Source: Azoarcus sp.
GTDB lineage: Bacteria > Pseudomonadota > Gammaproteobacteria > Burkholderiales > Rhodocyclaceae
DNA length: 64,000 nt
NCBI GenBank assembly: GCA_030604735.1
Contig: JAUVVG010000006.1
Span: forward strand, 1 to 64,000
Direction of reading: 5' to 3'
The notes below the pieces were generated by a model. It had not been told where the DNA came from. It saw only the letters and a program-made list of their open reading frames with translations, and did not search any database. Shown piece by piece: positions 1-7,996 of the stretch (the stretch's first letter is position 1; each line of letters begins with the position of its first letter). The position numbers and the translations under genes were made by a program.

Positions 1-672
1 CAGTTGGCGATAGAACATTTGCTTGCCCATCTGGATCGCCAGTGGCGACTTGGCGCAGATCGAGGCGGCCAGGCGGTCGATTTCGTGATCGAGTTGCTCG
101 ACCGGAACGACCCGATTGACCAAACCCCGCCGTTGAGCCTCGGCTGCATCGATGAAATCACCGGTCACCAGCATCTCGAAGGCCTCCTTGCGACCCATGT
201 TGCGCGACAGACCCACGCTAGGGGTGGCGCAGAACAAACCGACGTTGATGCCCGATACGGCAAAGCGGGCGACATCGGCCGCCACCGCGAGATCGCACAT
301 GGACACCAGCTGGCAGCCTGCCGCAGTGGCGATGCCGTGTACCCGCGCGATCACCGGCTGCGGCATTTCGGTCAACTTGACCATGAACTTGCCGCACAAG
401 CGGAACAAGTCCTGCTGAAAACTCAGGTCATGGTTGGCACGCATTTCCTTGAGATCGTGCCCTGCGCAAAAGGCCTTACCCTCCCCGGCCAGCACGACCA
501 CCCTGACACTGGCATTGGCCGCAATCGCGTCTATCTCCGCGATCAGGGTTTCGAGCATCTCCCGCGACAGGGAGTTGAACTGGCCGGGCCGATTCAGGGT
601 CAGCCGCGTCACGCCTTCCCGGTCGGACCTCAGCAAGATAGGTTCATCACTCGGTTTCATCACTGCACTCAT
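1..672 (-). CDS. Enoyl-CoA hydratase/isomerase family protein, ECHDC3-like (3' end beyond window)
   Basis: Reading the minus strand from an ATG at 672, with a strong AGGAGGAG ribosome site about 5 nt upstream, gives 224 codons of crotonase-fold protein before the window ends. The N-terminal part has the family hallmarks: LNRP near residue 24 and the CAGHDL oxyanion-hole segment near residue 71. The second active-site segment reads GIATAAGCQL and is followed by SGINVGLFC. In canonical enoyl-CoA hydratases these positions hold the two catalytic glutamates, and neither is present here. The pattern matches ECHDC3-type proteins, so hydratase activity is doubtful and isomerase or other acyl-CoA chemistry is possible. 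It lies 25 nt downstream of the acyl-CoA synthetase on the same strand, probably in one operon of acyl-CoA metabolism. The C-terminus is missing. Confidence 0.88.
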   Translation of the reverse strand, partial: MSAVMKPSDEPILLRSDREGVTRLTLNRPGQFNSLSREMLETLIAEIDAIAANASVRVVVLAGEGKAFCAGHDLKEMRANHDLSFQQDLFRLCGKFMVKLTEMPQPVIARVHGIATAAGCQLVSMCDLAVAADVARFAVSGINVGLFCATPSVGLSRNMGRKEAFEMLVTGDFIDAAEAQRRGLVNRVVPVEQLDHEIDRLAASICAKSPLAIQMGKQMFYRQL

Positions 673-697
673 GGCGCTCCTCCTGAAATCTGCTTGT

Positions 698-2362
698 TCA
701 TGCACCGTCGATCGCGGCCGATGATTTGGCCTGCTCGCGCAGCACGAACTTCTGGATCTTGCCAGTCGATGTTTTCGGCAGGCTGGTAAAGATGATCTTC
801 TTGGGCACCTTGAAACCGGCCAGATGCGTACGGCAATGTGCGATCAATTCCTCTGCCGTCACCTGCGCATCATCGCGCAGCTCGATGAAGGCACACGGAA
901 CCTCGCCCCATTTATCATCCGGGGTCGCGACCACTGCGGCCGCCATCACCGCCGGATGCTTGTACAAGGCGTCCTCGACCTCGATGGAGGAGATGTTCTC
1001 CCCGCCGGAAATGATGATGTCCTTGGATCTATCCTTGATCTTGACATAACCGTCGGGCTGCATCACCGCCAGGTCCCCGGTGTGGTACCAGCCACCCCGG
1101 AACGCTTCCTCGGTCGCCTTCTCGTTCTTGAGGTAACCCTTCATCACCAGGTTGCCACGGAACATGATTTCGCCCATGGTCTCGCCATCGAACGGGACTT
1201 CTTCCATGGTGTCACCGTTCATCACGGTGATGCCTTCCTGGGCATGGTAGCGCACGCCCTGGCGGCCATTCTTCGCGACCTGCTCGGCCAGCGGCAACGC
1301 GTCCCAATCTTCATGCTTGGCGCACACCGCCGCCGGGCCATAGGTTTCGGTCAAACCATACACATGGGTGAGATCGAATCCGATCTTCGCCATGCCCTCG
1401 ATCACCGCCGCCGGTGGCGGTGCCGCTGCCACCAGGCCGGAGACCTTGTGATCTATTCCCTCGCGCCATTGCTCCGGCGCATTCGCCAGCATGGAGTGCA
1501 CGATGGGTGCGCCACAGTAATGGGTGACCTTGTGCTCACGGATCTGCTCGAAGATCAGGCGTGGATCGACACGGCGCAGACACACGTTCACACCGGCATT
1601 GGCCGCCATGGTCCAGGCGAAACACCAGCCGTTGCAATGGAACATCGGCAGCGTCCACAGATACACCGAATGCGGAGGCATACCCCAGGACACGATATTG
1701 GACATCGCATTGAGGTAGGCGCCGCGGTGGTGATAGACCACGCCCTTGGGGTTGCCGGTCGTGCCCGAAGTGTAGTTCAGCGAGATCGCGTCCCACTCGT
1801 CGCCGGGTTGCACATACTCGAAGTCTGGCGCGCCGGTTGCAAGCAGTGCCTCGTATTCGAGACGGCCAACCCGCTCGCCCGGGCCGGTGTACTCCGGATC
1901 ATCGACATCGATGACGATCATGTCCTTGCGACCGGCCAGTTCGACCGCGCGGGCGACCGTGCGTGAATACTCGCGATCGGTCAGCAACACCTTCGCCTCG
2001 CCATGGTTCAGAATGAACGCGATCGCTTCGGGATCGAGACGAGTGTTGATGGTATTGAGCACCGCGCCACAGGCCGGCACACCGAAGTGGCATTCGAACA
2101 TCTCCGGGGTGTTGTTCAGCACCACCGCGACCGTGTCGTTCTTGCCCACACCGAGTTGCCGCAGTGCGGACGCCAGGCGACGGGTACGTTCATAGGTCTC
2201 GCGCCAGGTCTGGCGGCGCTCGCCATGTATCAGCGCGACCCGGTCAGGATAGATGTAAGTGGTACGCTCGATGAAGGTCAGCGGGGTGAGCGGCACGTAG
2301 TTGGCCGCGTTCTTTCCCAGTCCCTGATCATAGGGCGATACGACGTTGCTTGCTTGCGTCAT
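698..2362 (-). CDS. Acyl-CoA synthetase (ANL superfamily, AlkK/DmdB-like)
   Basis: A 554-residue adenylate-forming enzyme that activates a carboxylic acid to its acyl-CoA through an acyl-AMP intermediate. The phosphate-binding loop YTSGTTGNPKG is at about residues 197-207. GLTETYG, the GWYHTGD hinge region and the GGENISSIEVED motif follow, and the C-terminal catalytic lysine lies in KTSTGKIQK. Length and motifs resemble the fatty-acyl/methylthiopropionyl-CoA ligase group (AlkK, DmdB), but the substrate cannot be read from sequence. An upstream in-frame ATG at 2419 exists. I chose the ATG at 2362 because GAGAGGAG lies just before it and the extra 19 residues look non-conserved. The downstream crotonase-like gene probably uses the product. 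Confidence 0.9.
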   Translation of the reverse strand: MTQASNVVSPYDQGLGKNAANYVPLTPLTFIERTTYIYPDRVALIHGERRQTWRETYERTRRLASALRQLGVGKNDTVAVVLNNTPEMFECHFGVPACGAVLNTINTRLDPEAIAFILNHGEAKVLLTDREYSRTVARAVELAGRKDMIVIDVDDPEYTGPGERVGRLEYEALLATGAPDFEYVQPGDEWDAISLNYTSGTTGNPKGVVYHHRGAYLNAMSNIVSWGMPPHSVYLWTLPMFHCNGWCFAWTMAANAGVNVCLRRVDPRLIFEQIREHKVTHYCGAPIVHSMLANAPEQWREGIDHKVSGLVAAAPPPAAVIEGMAKIGFDLTHVYGLTETYGPAAVCAKHEDWDALPLAEQVAKNGRQGVRYHAQEGITVMNGDTMEEVPFDGETMGEIMFRGNLVMKGYLKNEKATEEAFRGGWYHTGDLAVMQPDGYVKIKDRSKDIIISGGENISSIEVEDALYKHPAVMAAAVVATPDDKWGEVPCAFIELRDDAQVTAEELIAHCRTHLAGFKVPKKIIFTSLPKTSTGKIQKFVLREQAKSSAAIDGA

Positions 2363-2510
2363 GAAGTCTCCTCTCGGTGTCTCTCGGTGTTCATCCCAGT
2401 CGGCGGACAAGTAAGTCATTACTCCAGCTTGGCCACAATGCTTTTCAGATTGTTCATTCCCCGCCCCTCACGCCTCGCCTAACGTAAAAGTCGCCATCGC
2501 GATTCACAAC

Positions 2511-2556
2511 ACTTCCCTCTCCTGCTTGCAGAAGTGCGGTTGGAGGTGAGGGAAGC
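2511..2556. repeat. Degenerate REP-like intergenic palindrome
   Basis: Between the synthetase gene and the lipoprotein gene, CTTCCCTC is matched by GAGGGAAG about 27 bases later, with an inner TCCTGCTTGCAGAAGT portion. This is the shape of the common C-rich/G-rich intergenic palindromes of high-GC proteobacteria. A relative may be present at 23957-24080. No U-tract follows, so a classical terminator role is unlikely. Confidence 0.35.
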
Positions 2557-2602
2557 GGTCATGGCGGCTTTCATGGTCCGCTGCGGTCTGACTCCATGAA
2601 CG

Positions 2603-3223
2603 TCAGCCGCGACAGCGTTCGCCAATATTCAAACCCCGGGCTTGTTCACCGTCAAGCGCGTCGAGCCAGATGCCGAGGTCGGTGATGAACTGTCTCGCCC
2701 CGTTGCGATGCGCCACGACCCCGCCCGCGGCATCCGGCGAAGGTGCCGGTGTGTCGATCACGAAGGTCCGTGTCGCCAACGTCGATTCATCGCGCGGCGC
2801 GACCAGGCTGACCCGCGCCCGCAACTCGGCATTGCTGACTTGGGCGCTGGCAAACGACTGGATGAACTCGTCGAGCTCTATTCTCAGACGACATTGACCG
2901 GCTGGAACCGACCCGTTGCTGAACTGCGCGCCAACCAGGCGTTGCAGCATCTCGGCCGGATGGCCGACCCAACGGCTCTCCGCGTAGGTCTCCCTGCTCG
3001 CCGGTGAACGATAGTCGAGCCGATACTGCATCGCCCCATTCGCCAGCCAGGTCGGCGCCCTGACCTCGACCATGCCCGGTACGATTTTCGGGGTGTCGCG
3101 CTGGATCGGTGCGACCGGCCCCAAGTCGTAAAGCGTGAAGGCGGCCGGTGCGGTGACCAGACCGGCACAACCGCTCACGAAGACCACCAATGCGGAAATC
3201 AGGGTAACCAGCGTCTTGTTCAT
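2603..3223 (-). CDS. ABC-type transport auxiliary lipoprotein (PqiC/MlaB-operon type)
   Basis: A 206-residue protein with a lipoprotein signal: a hydrophobic stretch at residues 5-17 and lipobox VSGC, placing the acylated Cys at position 19. The mature part resembles the ABC_trans_aux (DUF330/PqiC) family, which accompanies MCE-type lipid transporters and is anchored in the outer membrane. It is the last gene of a four-gene set (permease, ATPase, MCE protein, lipoprotein), one base downstream of the MCE gene. It probably helps move lipids between MCE protein and outer membrane. The family call is by context and lipoprotein form; sequence identity in this family is low. Confidence 0.8.
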   Translation of the reverse strand: MNKTLVTLISALVVFVSGCAGLVTAPAAFTLYDLGPVAPIQRDTPKIVPGMVEVRAPTWLANGAMQYRLDYRSPASRETYAESRWVGHPAEMLQRLVGAQFSNGSVPAGQCRLRIELDEFIQSFASAQVSNAELRARVSLVAPRDESTLATRTFVIDTPAPSPDAAGGVVAHRNGARQFITDLGIWLDALDGEQARGLNIGERCRG

Positions 3224-3224
3224 G

Positions 3225-4175
3225 TCATCGTCCTTCGAAACCCGCCTCGCCCGGACCGGGTCTGCGCTCGCTGCGCCCTGTGATCAGCATCTGAGGACTG
3301 GCATCGACCTCGTCTATCAAGCGTCCGAGTCGCGCCGAGGTATCGGTCAGCTCGCTGAGCAGGTTGTTGAGCTGCGGCAGCGTCCGATCGATAACGGTAT
3401 CGCCGGTGGATTGCGCGAGCCCATCGACCGTGTCGAGCACCTGGTCGAGCCGCGACAGCAGGCCGCGTGTCTCGGTCACCAGCGGCGACGCCTCCCGACT
3501 CACTGCCTCCAGATTGGCGAGCGCGGCACCCAGATTATCCAGGTTGCGCTGGCTCATCGCCTCGTCGACCACCTGGCGAATGGATGCGATCAACTCGGGC
3601 GCTTCCTGGAAGGTCTTGTCCACCCCCCCTGCGGCGGACTCTAGCGATTCGAGCACCCCTTTGAAGCGTCCGACATTGTCGGCGTCGAAGAAACTGCCGA
3701 CCTGATCCGACAACTCGCGCAAGCGCTGCAAGGCGTCCATCGCGGTATCGCTCAGCTGGTCCAGCAGTCCGGCTTCCAGCGCGATGCGCGGGGGCGGCCC
3801 ACCGCCTGTGCGCAGCGGGGTCGGATCCTCGCCCCTGTCATCGAGCTGGATGAAGGCGAGCCCGGTGACACCCTGATAACCCAGGCTGGCGCGGGTGCCG
3901 CGGGTCATGGGCAGATCGGAACGGATGCTGATCGACACGACGATATTTCTCGGGTTGTCCGGATCGATGCGAATGCTGTTGACCTTGCCCGCCGCGATTC
4001 CGCGGAATCGAACCTGCGCCTGCGGATTGAGGCCGCCGACGCTACCAGTCGAGACGAGGTGATAAGTCGCAAGCTCCTCGCGGGTATCCGAGAACCACCA
4101 CACCGCGACCATCGCGGCCGCACCGAGCACCAGTGCAAACAAGCCCGCGGCGAGCGCGTGGGCGCGATTCTCCAT
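3225..4175 (-). CDS. MCE family protein (MlaD-like periplasmic lipid-binding subunit)
   Basis: A 316-residue protein with one N-terminal membrane anchor (residues 8-28), an MCE domain at about 37-115 and a long helical tail (about 130-300) rich in Leu/Asp heptad-like repeats. MCE proteins assemble as hexameric rings on an MlaFE-type transporter and carry phospholipids across the periplasm. The MCE core (VRFRGIAAGKV, YQGVTGLAFIQL) is clear. It is longer than E. coli MlaD (183 aa) because of the helical tail, more like single-MCE proteins of the Pqi/Ttg2C or Mce1 type. The gene follows the ATPase with a 3-nt gap. Confidence 0.88.
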   Translation of the reverse strand: MENRAHALAAGLFALVLGAAAMVAVWWFSDTREELATYHLVSTGSVGGLNPQAQVRFRGIAAGKVNSIRIDPDNPRNIVVSISIRSDLPMTRGTRASLGYQGVTGLAFIQLDDRGEDPTPLRTGGGPPPRIALEAGLLDQLSDTAMDALQRLRELSDQVGSFFDADNVGRFKGVLESLESAAGGVDKTFQEAPELIASIRQVVDEAMSQRNLDNLGAALANLEAVSREASPLVTETRGLLSRLDQVLDTVDGLAQSTGDTVIDRTLPQLNNLLSELTDTSARLGRLIDEVDASPQMLITGRSERRPGPGEAGFEGR

Positions 4176-4178
4176 GAT

Positions 4179-4979
4179 TCACTCTCTCCTGCTGCGGGCC
4201 AGGGCACGTCGTCCCTGCTCCCCGCCGAAAAAACGCTCTATGAACGGGTGCCGGACGGCCATCGTCTCATCGAGTGGCGCATAGCTGACGATGCTGCGAT
4301 CCGCCAGCACCGCGATATGGGTGGACAGCGCCGCCAAGGTATCGATGTCGTGGGTCACCAAGACCACCGTCAATGACAGTCTGGCATGCAAGGAGCGGAT
4401 CAGTTCGACAAATGACGCACTGCGATCCGGGTCCAGGCCAGCCGTAGGCTCGTCGAGCAGCAGCAGTTCCGGTTCGAGCGCGAGTGCACGGGCCAGCGCG
4501 ACCCGCTTGACCATGCCGCCCGAGAGTTCGGCAGGCATCAACATCGCATGATGAGGCTCGAGCTCCACCATGGCCATTTTCTGCGCCACCAGATCACGCA
4601 GCTCGTCCTCGCGTGCGATACCGAGTTCCTCGAGCGGAAAAGCGATGTTCTCGGCCACGTTCAAGGCCGAGAACAAGGCACCCTGTTGAAACAGCACGCC
4701 GAATCGGCGGCGCCTTGCCCTTTGCACACGCGACGAACCAGACAGCAACACCTCGCCGAACAACTTCACCGTACCGGCCTGCGGTCGGGTAAGGCCGATC
4801 AGGTGTCGCAACAAGGTCGTTTTGCCGCTACCCGAGCCACCGACCAGCGACACCATCTCACCCGGCGCGACCACCATGTCGAGTCCGTCATGAATCACGG
4901 TTCGTCCAAAGCGGGTGACGATACCCTCCAGTTCGATGACCGGTTCGACGTTTGTGGCAAGGCTGTTCGTAAGGCTCAC
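4179..4979 (-). CDS. Lipid-transport ABC ATPase (MlaF-like)
   Basis: A 266-residue ATP-binding subunit. Walker A GGSGSGKT is at residues 47-54, then a Q-loop in LFQQGALF, signature LSGGMVKR, Walker B LLLLDEP and switch-His THD. The reading frame stays open far upstream, but that part is antisense-like noise inside the permease gene. I chose the GTG at 4979, which overlaps the permease stop codon as GTGA, typical of translational coupling. LSGGM with Lys-Arg after it is characteristic of MlaF/MCE-associated ATPases. It should energise lipid movement through the MlaE-like permease. Confidence 0.9.
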   Translation of the reverse strand: MSLTNSLATNVEPVIELEGIVTRFGRTVIHDGLDMVVAPGEMVSLVGGSGSGKTTLLRHLIGLTRPQAGTVKLFGEVLLSGSSRVQRARRRRFGVLFQQGALFSALNVAENIAFPLEELGIAREDELRDLVAQKMAMVELEPHHAMLMPAELSGGMVKRVALARALALEPELLLLDEPTAGLDPDRSASFVELIRSLHARLSLTVVLVTHDIDTLAALSTHIAVLADRSIVSYAPLDETMAVRHPFIERFFGGEQGRRALARSRRE

Positions 4980-6106
4980 AGCGGTACCCCGATCGAACGG
5001 GTGGCGATCGCGAGAACGGCATCGGCCAGGATGACCATCGTGATCGACACCACCACCGATGCAGTCGTATTCGCCGACAGACTCTCGGTATTCGGCTTCA
5101 CCCTCAAGCCGAAATGGCAGGCGATCAGCGCGATCAACAGGCCGAAGATCAAGCCCTTGGTCAGACCGATGTACAGGTTGGCGATGGGCACCGCGCCGGG
5201 CAAGGCATCGATGAAGAACGCCATCGACAAGTCCATCTGAATCCAGGCCGACAGCATGCCGCCAAACAAGGCCATGCCCGAGGTCCACAACACCAGCAAA
5301 GGCATCGCGAACGACAGTGCCAACACCTTGGGGAGCACCAATCTCAGCGTACGCGAGATTCCCATGGCCGACAGCGCATCGATCTCCTCGGTCACGCGCA
5401 TCACGCCCAGTTGCGCAGTCATCGCCGAGCCGGAACGGCCGGCGACCAGGATGGAAACCAGTACCGGTCCCAGCTCTCGAATGATGCCCAGCCCGAGAAT
5501 ATTGACGATGAAGATGTCGGCCCCGAAAGCCTGCAACTGCAGCGCGGACAAATAGGACAGGACGACCCCGATCAGAAACCCGACCAATGCCGCTACCGGC
5601 ATGGCCTTGACACCCATCTTGTAGATGTTCGCCGTGATCTCCTTCAGCGGCGCGTCCGTCGGATGACGAAAAAGGTAAGCCACATCCAGGGCCAATTGCC
5701 CGACCAGGCGCACCAGATCCATCAGGTGGCCGGCCACGGCCAGCACCACGCTCCCCAACGCTGCGATCAGATCGAGCACGCCGGGTCGGGGCGGACGCGG
5801 CAAGCTCGCGCCACTCGACTCGGCTACCTTCTCGATGACCTTGCGGTGTGCCTCGCCAATCCGGATATGTTCCGGCCAGCCTTGCCCCCAGGCCCGCCAT
5901 AACAGTGTCGCGCCGAAGCTGTCGAGGCGGCTCAGTCCTTCGAGATTCCATCGCACCGACGCATTGGCCCGGGCGAGTTGCGACCGGACCTCGCCGATGC
6001 AAGATTCCAGTCGGCGGATCGTCCATTCGCCCTCCAGCGTCCATTCCGAAGTATCGATGCCGACCTTCAGGGCCGGCGCGGTCTCGCTCACCCTGTCACC
6101 CCGCAC
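4976..6106 (-). CDS. MlaE family lipid ABC permease with N-terminal STAS-like domain
   Basis: 376 residues. About 95 N-terminal residues form a STAS/MlaB-like segment (GEWTIRRLESC, LSRLDSFGATLLW), followed by a MlaE permease domain with about five hydrophobic segments and the family sequence GRSGSAMTAQLG. In E. coli the STAS protein MlaB is separate, so this is a fused version. The start is GTG at 6106; a second in-frame GTG lies five codons inside. The gene begins 6 nt after the ppx stop codon, so ppx and the transporter probably share a transcript. Confidence 0.88.
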   Translation of the reverse strand: MRGDRVSETAPALKVGIDTSEWTLEGEWTIRRLESCIGEVRSQLARANASVRWNLEGLSRLDSFGATLLWRAWGQGWPEHIRIGEAHRKVIEKVAESSGASLPRPPRPGVLDLIAALGSVVLAVAGHLMDLVRLVGQLALDVAYLFRHPTDAPLKEITANIYKMGVKAMPVAALVGFLIGVVLSYLSALQLQAFGADIFIVNILGLGIIRELGPVLVSILVAGRSGSAMTAQLGVMRVTEEIDALSAMGISRTLRLVLPKVLALSFAMPLLVLWTSGMALFGGMLSAWIQMDLSMAFFIDALPGAVPIANLYIGLTKGLIFGLLIALIACHFGLRVKPNTESLSANTTASVVVSITMVILADAVLAIATRSIGVPL

Positions 6107-6112
6107 ATCGCC

Positions 6113-7609
6113 TCATCGCGGGACCCCGTCGCCGAGTTCGAGTGACAAGCTGCGTCCGACCGATTCCCACTGTCGTTGCTCTTCTTCGAGCGCGGCCGCG
6201 GTGAGTGGCAGCTTCTTGAGCCAGCTCTTGCGCAGGCTCACCGAAAAGCCGTTTGCATTGCGCATGATCGAAATCGGCGGCATCCCCCGATCGTCACGGG
6301 CACGATGGAGAATGAACGCCAGCCGCAGACAGACGATCAGCATCCAGTCGGGACTGTCGTCGTCTATGCTGGCCACCCGGGCCAGCTTGCCGCGGTGGGC
6401 GAGCACGATACGCGCGAGGCGCGCCTGATCCATTCGCGAGACCCCGGGCATGTCGGCGTTGGCGAGACGAGAGGCGCTGTGTTTGTGATAGCTCGAATGA
6501 GCCACCGACACCCCGATCTCGTGCAACAGCGCAGCCCAGCTCAGGAACAGTCGATCCGGATGGTCGCCGGCCAGGGCCTCGGGCTCCAGACAGCCGAGCA
6601 GATGACAGGCCGTCGCCCCCACCGCCTCGGCATGGCGGCGCTCGACCCGGTAGCGGTCGATGAAGGACGACACGGTCGCATCACGCAAATCGTGGTGGTG
6701 ATAACGCCCGAGCAGATCGTAAAGCACCCCGAGCCGCAGTGCGCCCTCGGAAAACACCATGCGCTCCAATTGAAACTCCTGGAACACGGCCGACATGATC
6801 GCGAAACCACCGAGCATGACCGGCAGGCGATCGGCCTTGAGGCCGGCCATATCCAGTCTATCCAGGCGTCCCGCATCGAGCAGGATGGCCCGCAAACGCT
6901 CGAGCCCTTCCCAGGTGATGCCGCTTTCCGACAAACCGTTCTGCTCGAGTACATCGACGATGGCCTTGGCCGAACCGCTCGAGCCCACCGCCTCCTCCCA
7001 TCCCGTTCGCCGATAGAGTTGGGCGATGCCCTGCAATTCGCGGCGCGCTGCCAGTTCGGCCGCCTTCAGCGAGCGCTTGTCTATGCGTCCGTCCGGAAAG
7101 TAGCGCAGGCTGTAGGTCACGCAGCCCATGTAGAGCGATTCGAGCACGATGGGCTCGAAGCTCTTGCCGATGATGAACTCGGTCGAGCCGCCGCCGATAT
7201 CGACCACCAGTTGCTGTCGATGCGGATCGGGCAATGAGTGTGCCACCCCGACATAGATCAGGCGCGCCTCTTCCCGGCCCGCGATCACCTCGATCGGCAC
7301 GCCCAATGCGGCCTGGGCCTGAATCAGGAACTCCGGGGCGTTCTTGGCCACCCGCAAGGTGTTGGTCGCCACCGCGCGCACCGAGTCGGCGGGAAAACCG
7401 CGGATGCGTTCATTGAAACGACGCAAGGCCTCCAGGCCGCGTTGCTGGGACGCGACATCGAGCAGCTTGTCCGAAGACAATCCCGCCGCAAGTCGGACCG
7501 GTTCCTTGATGCCATCGAGCGGGTAGATCTGATCATTGACGATACGGCCTACCTGGAGACGGAAGCTGTTGGAGCCGAGGTCGATCGCTGCGATCAGTTC
7601 ATGCGTCAT
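6113..7609 (-). CDS. ppx: Exopolyphosphatase / guanosine pentaphosphatase (Ppx/GppA family)
   Basis: A 498-residue enzyme of the ASKHA fold that releases phosphate from the ends of polyphosphate and may also convert pppGpp to ppGpp. The phosphate-1 motif AIDLGSNSFRL starts at residue 7 and the phosphate-2 motif DIGGGSTE near 145. GREEARLIY and the C-terminal HD-like region (LLHEIG, SSYHKHSA) complete a full-length protein. The frame is open upstream to a GTG at 7708, but family alignment favours the ATG at 7609. It is divergent from ppk1, giving a synthesis/degradation pair for polyphosphate. Ppx versus GppA preference cannot be settled by sequence alone. Confidence 0.92.
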   Translation of the reverse strand: MTHELIAAIDLGSNSFRLQVGRIVNDQIYPLDGIKEPVRLAAGLSSDKLLDVASQQRGLEALRRFNERIRGFPADSVRAVATNTLRVAKNAPEFLIQAQAALGVPIEVIAGREEARLIYVGVAHSLPDPHRQQLVVDIGGGSTEFIIGKSFEPIVLESLYMGCVTYSLRYFPDGRIDKRSLKAAELAARRELQGIAQLYRRTGWEEAVGSSGSAKAIVDVLEQNGLSESGITWEGLERLRAILLDAGRLDRLDMAGLKADRLPVMLGGFAIMSAVFQEFQLERMVFSEGALRLGVLYDLLGRYHHHDLRDATVSSFIDRYRVERRHAEAVGATACHLLGCLEPEALAGDHPDRLFLSWAALLHEIGVSVAHSSYHKHSASRLANADMPGVSRMDQARLARIVLAHRGKLARVASIDDDSPDWMLIVCLRLAFILHRARDDRGMPPISIMRNANGFSVSLRKSWLKKLPLTAAALEEEQRQWESVGRSLSLELGDGVPR

Positions 7610-7996
7610 GGTGGGGCATGGCGATGTCCGCCGGGTCGAGGTGAAGCGCATTCTATCATCGGCCACCTGTTCGCCATCGGTGTCCGACCGCACGGCGGCG
7701 TGCGTCACGCATGAATGACGGATGAAACGGCGCAGGGATGTTCGCTTCGATGCTCCTGCATGGCGGCAACCGCGGAGTCAAATCCGCCCTGTCGATGTTT
7801 TTTCCCGCTCTCGGGCGACGTGTTGTGGTCACGAGAGGCACGATTGGTTAATCTGAACGACATGCCCGACACGGGGCGCCGCACACGACCTGCAAGCGCA
7901 TGCGGCGTGATCACCGGACGCGGGTTTATGTCATGTCACCAAACTGAAATAATCTTGATTCAGCATGCGCGGTCATTCCGGCCGTCCGAGAGAGCG
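7610..7996. promoter_or_regulatory. Divergent ppx-ppk1 control region with a possible Pho box
   Basis: This 387-base gap separates two divergent genes of polyphosphate metabolism and has no convincing gene in it. At 7933-7961 there are three units with 11-base spacing: ATGTCAC, CTGAAAT and TTGATTC. The first two each match five of seven positions of the PhoB half-site CTGTCAT, and they are separated by the A-rich CAAA. The array ends 35 bases before the ppk1 start codon. PhoB control of ppk/ppx is known in other proteobacteria; here it is only an inference from weak matches. Confidence 0.35.

Noticed and set aside
4179-6044. A 621-codon frame that would fuse extra sequence to the lipid ABC ATPase
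   Set aside because: The first 350 codons lie inside the permease gene in another frame and are Arg/Gly-rich; the ATPase is complete from the GTG at 4979.
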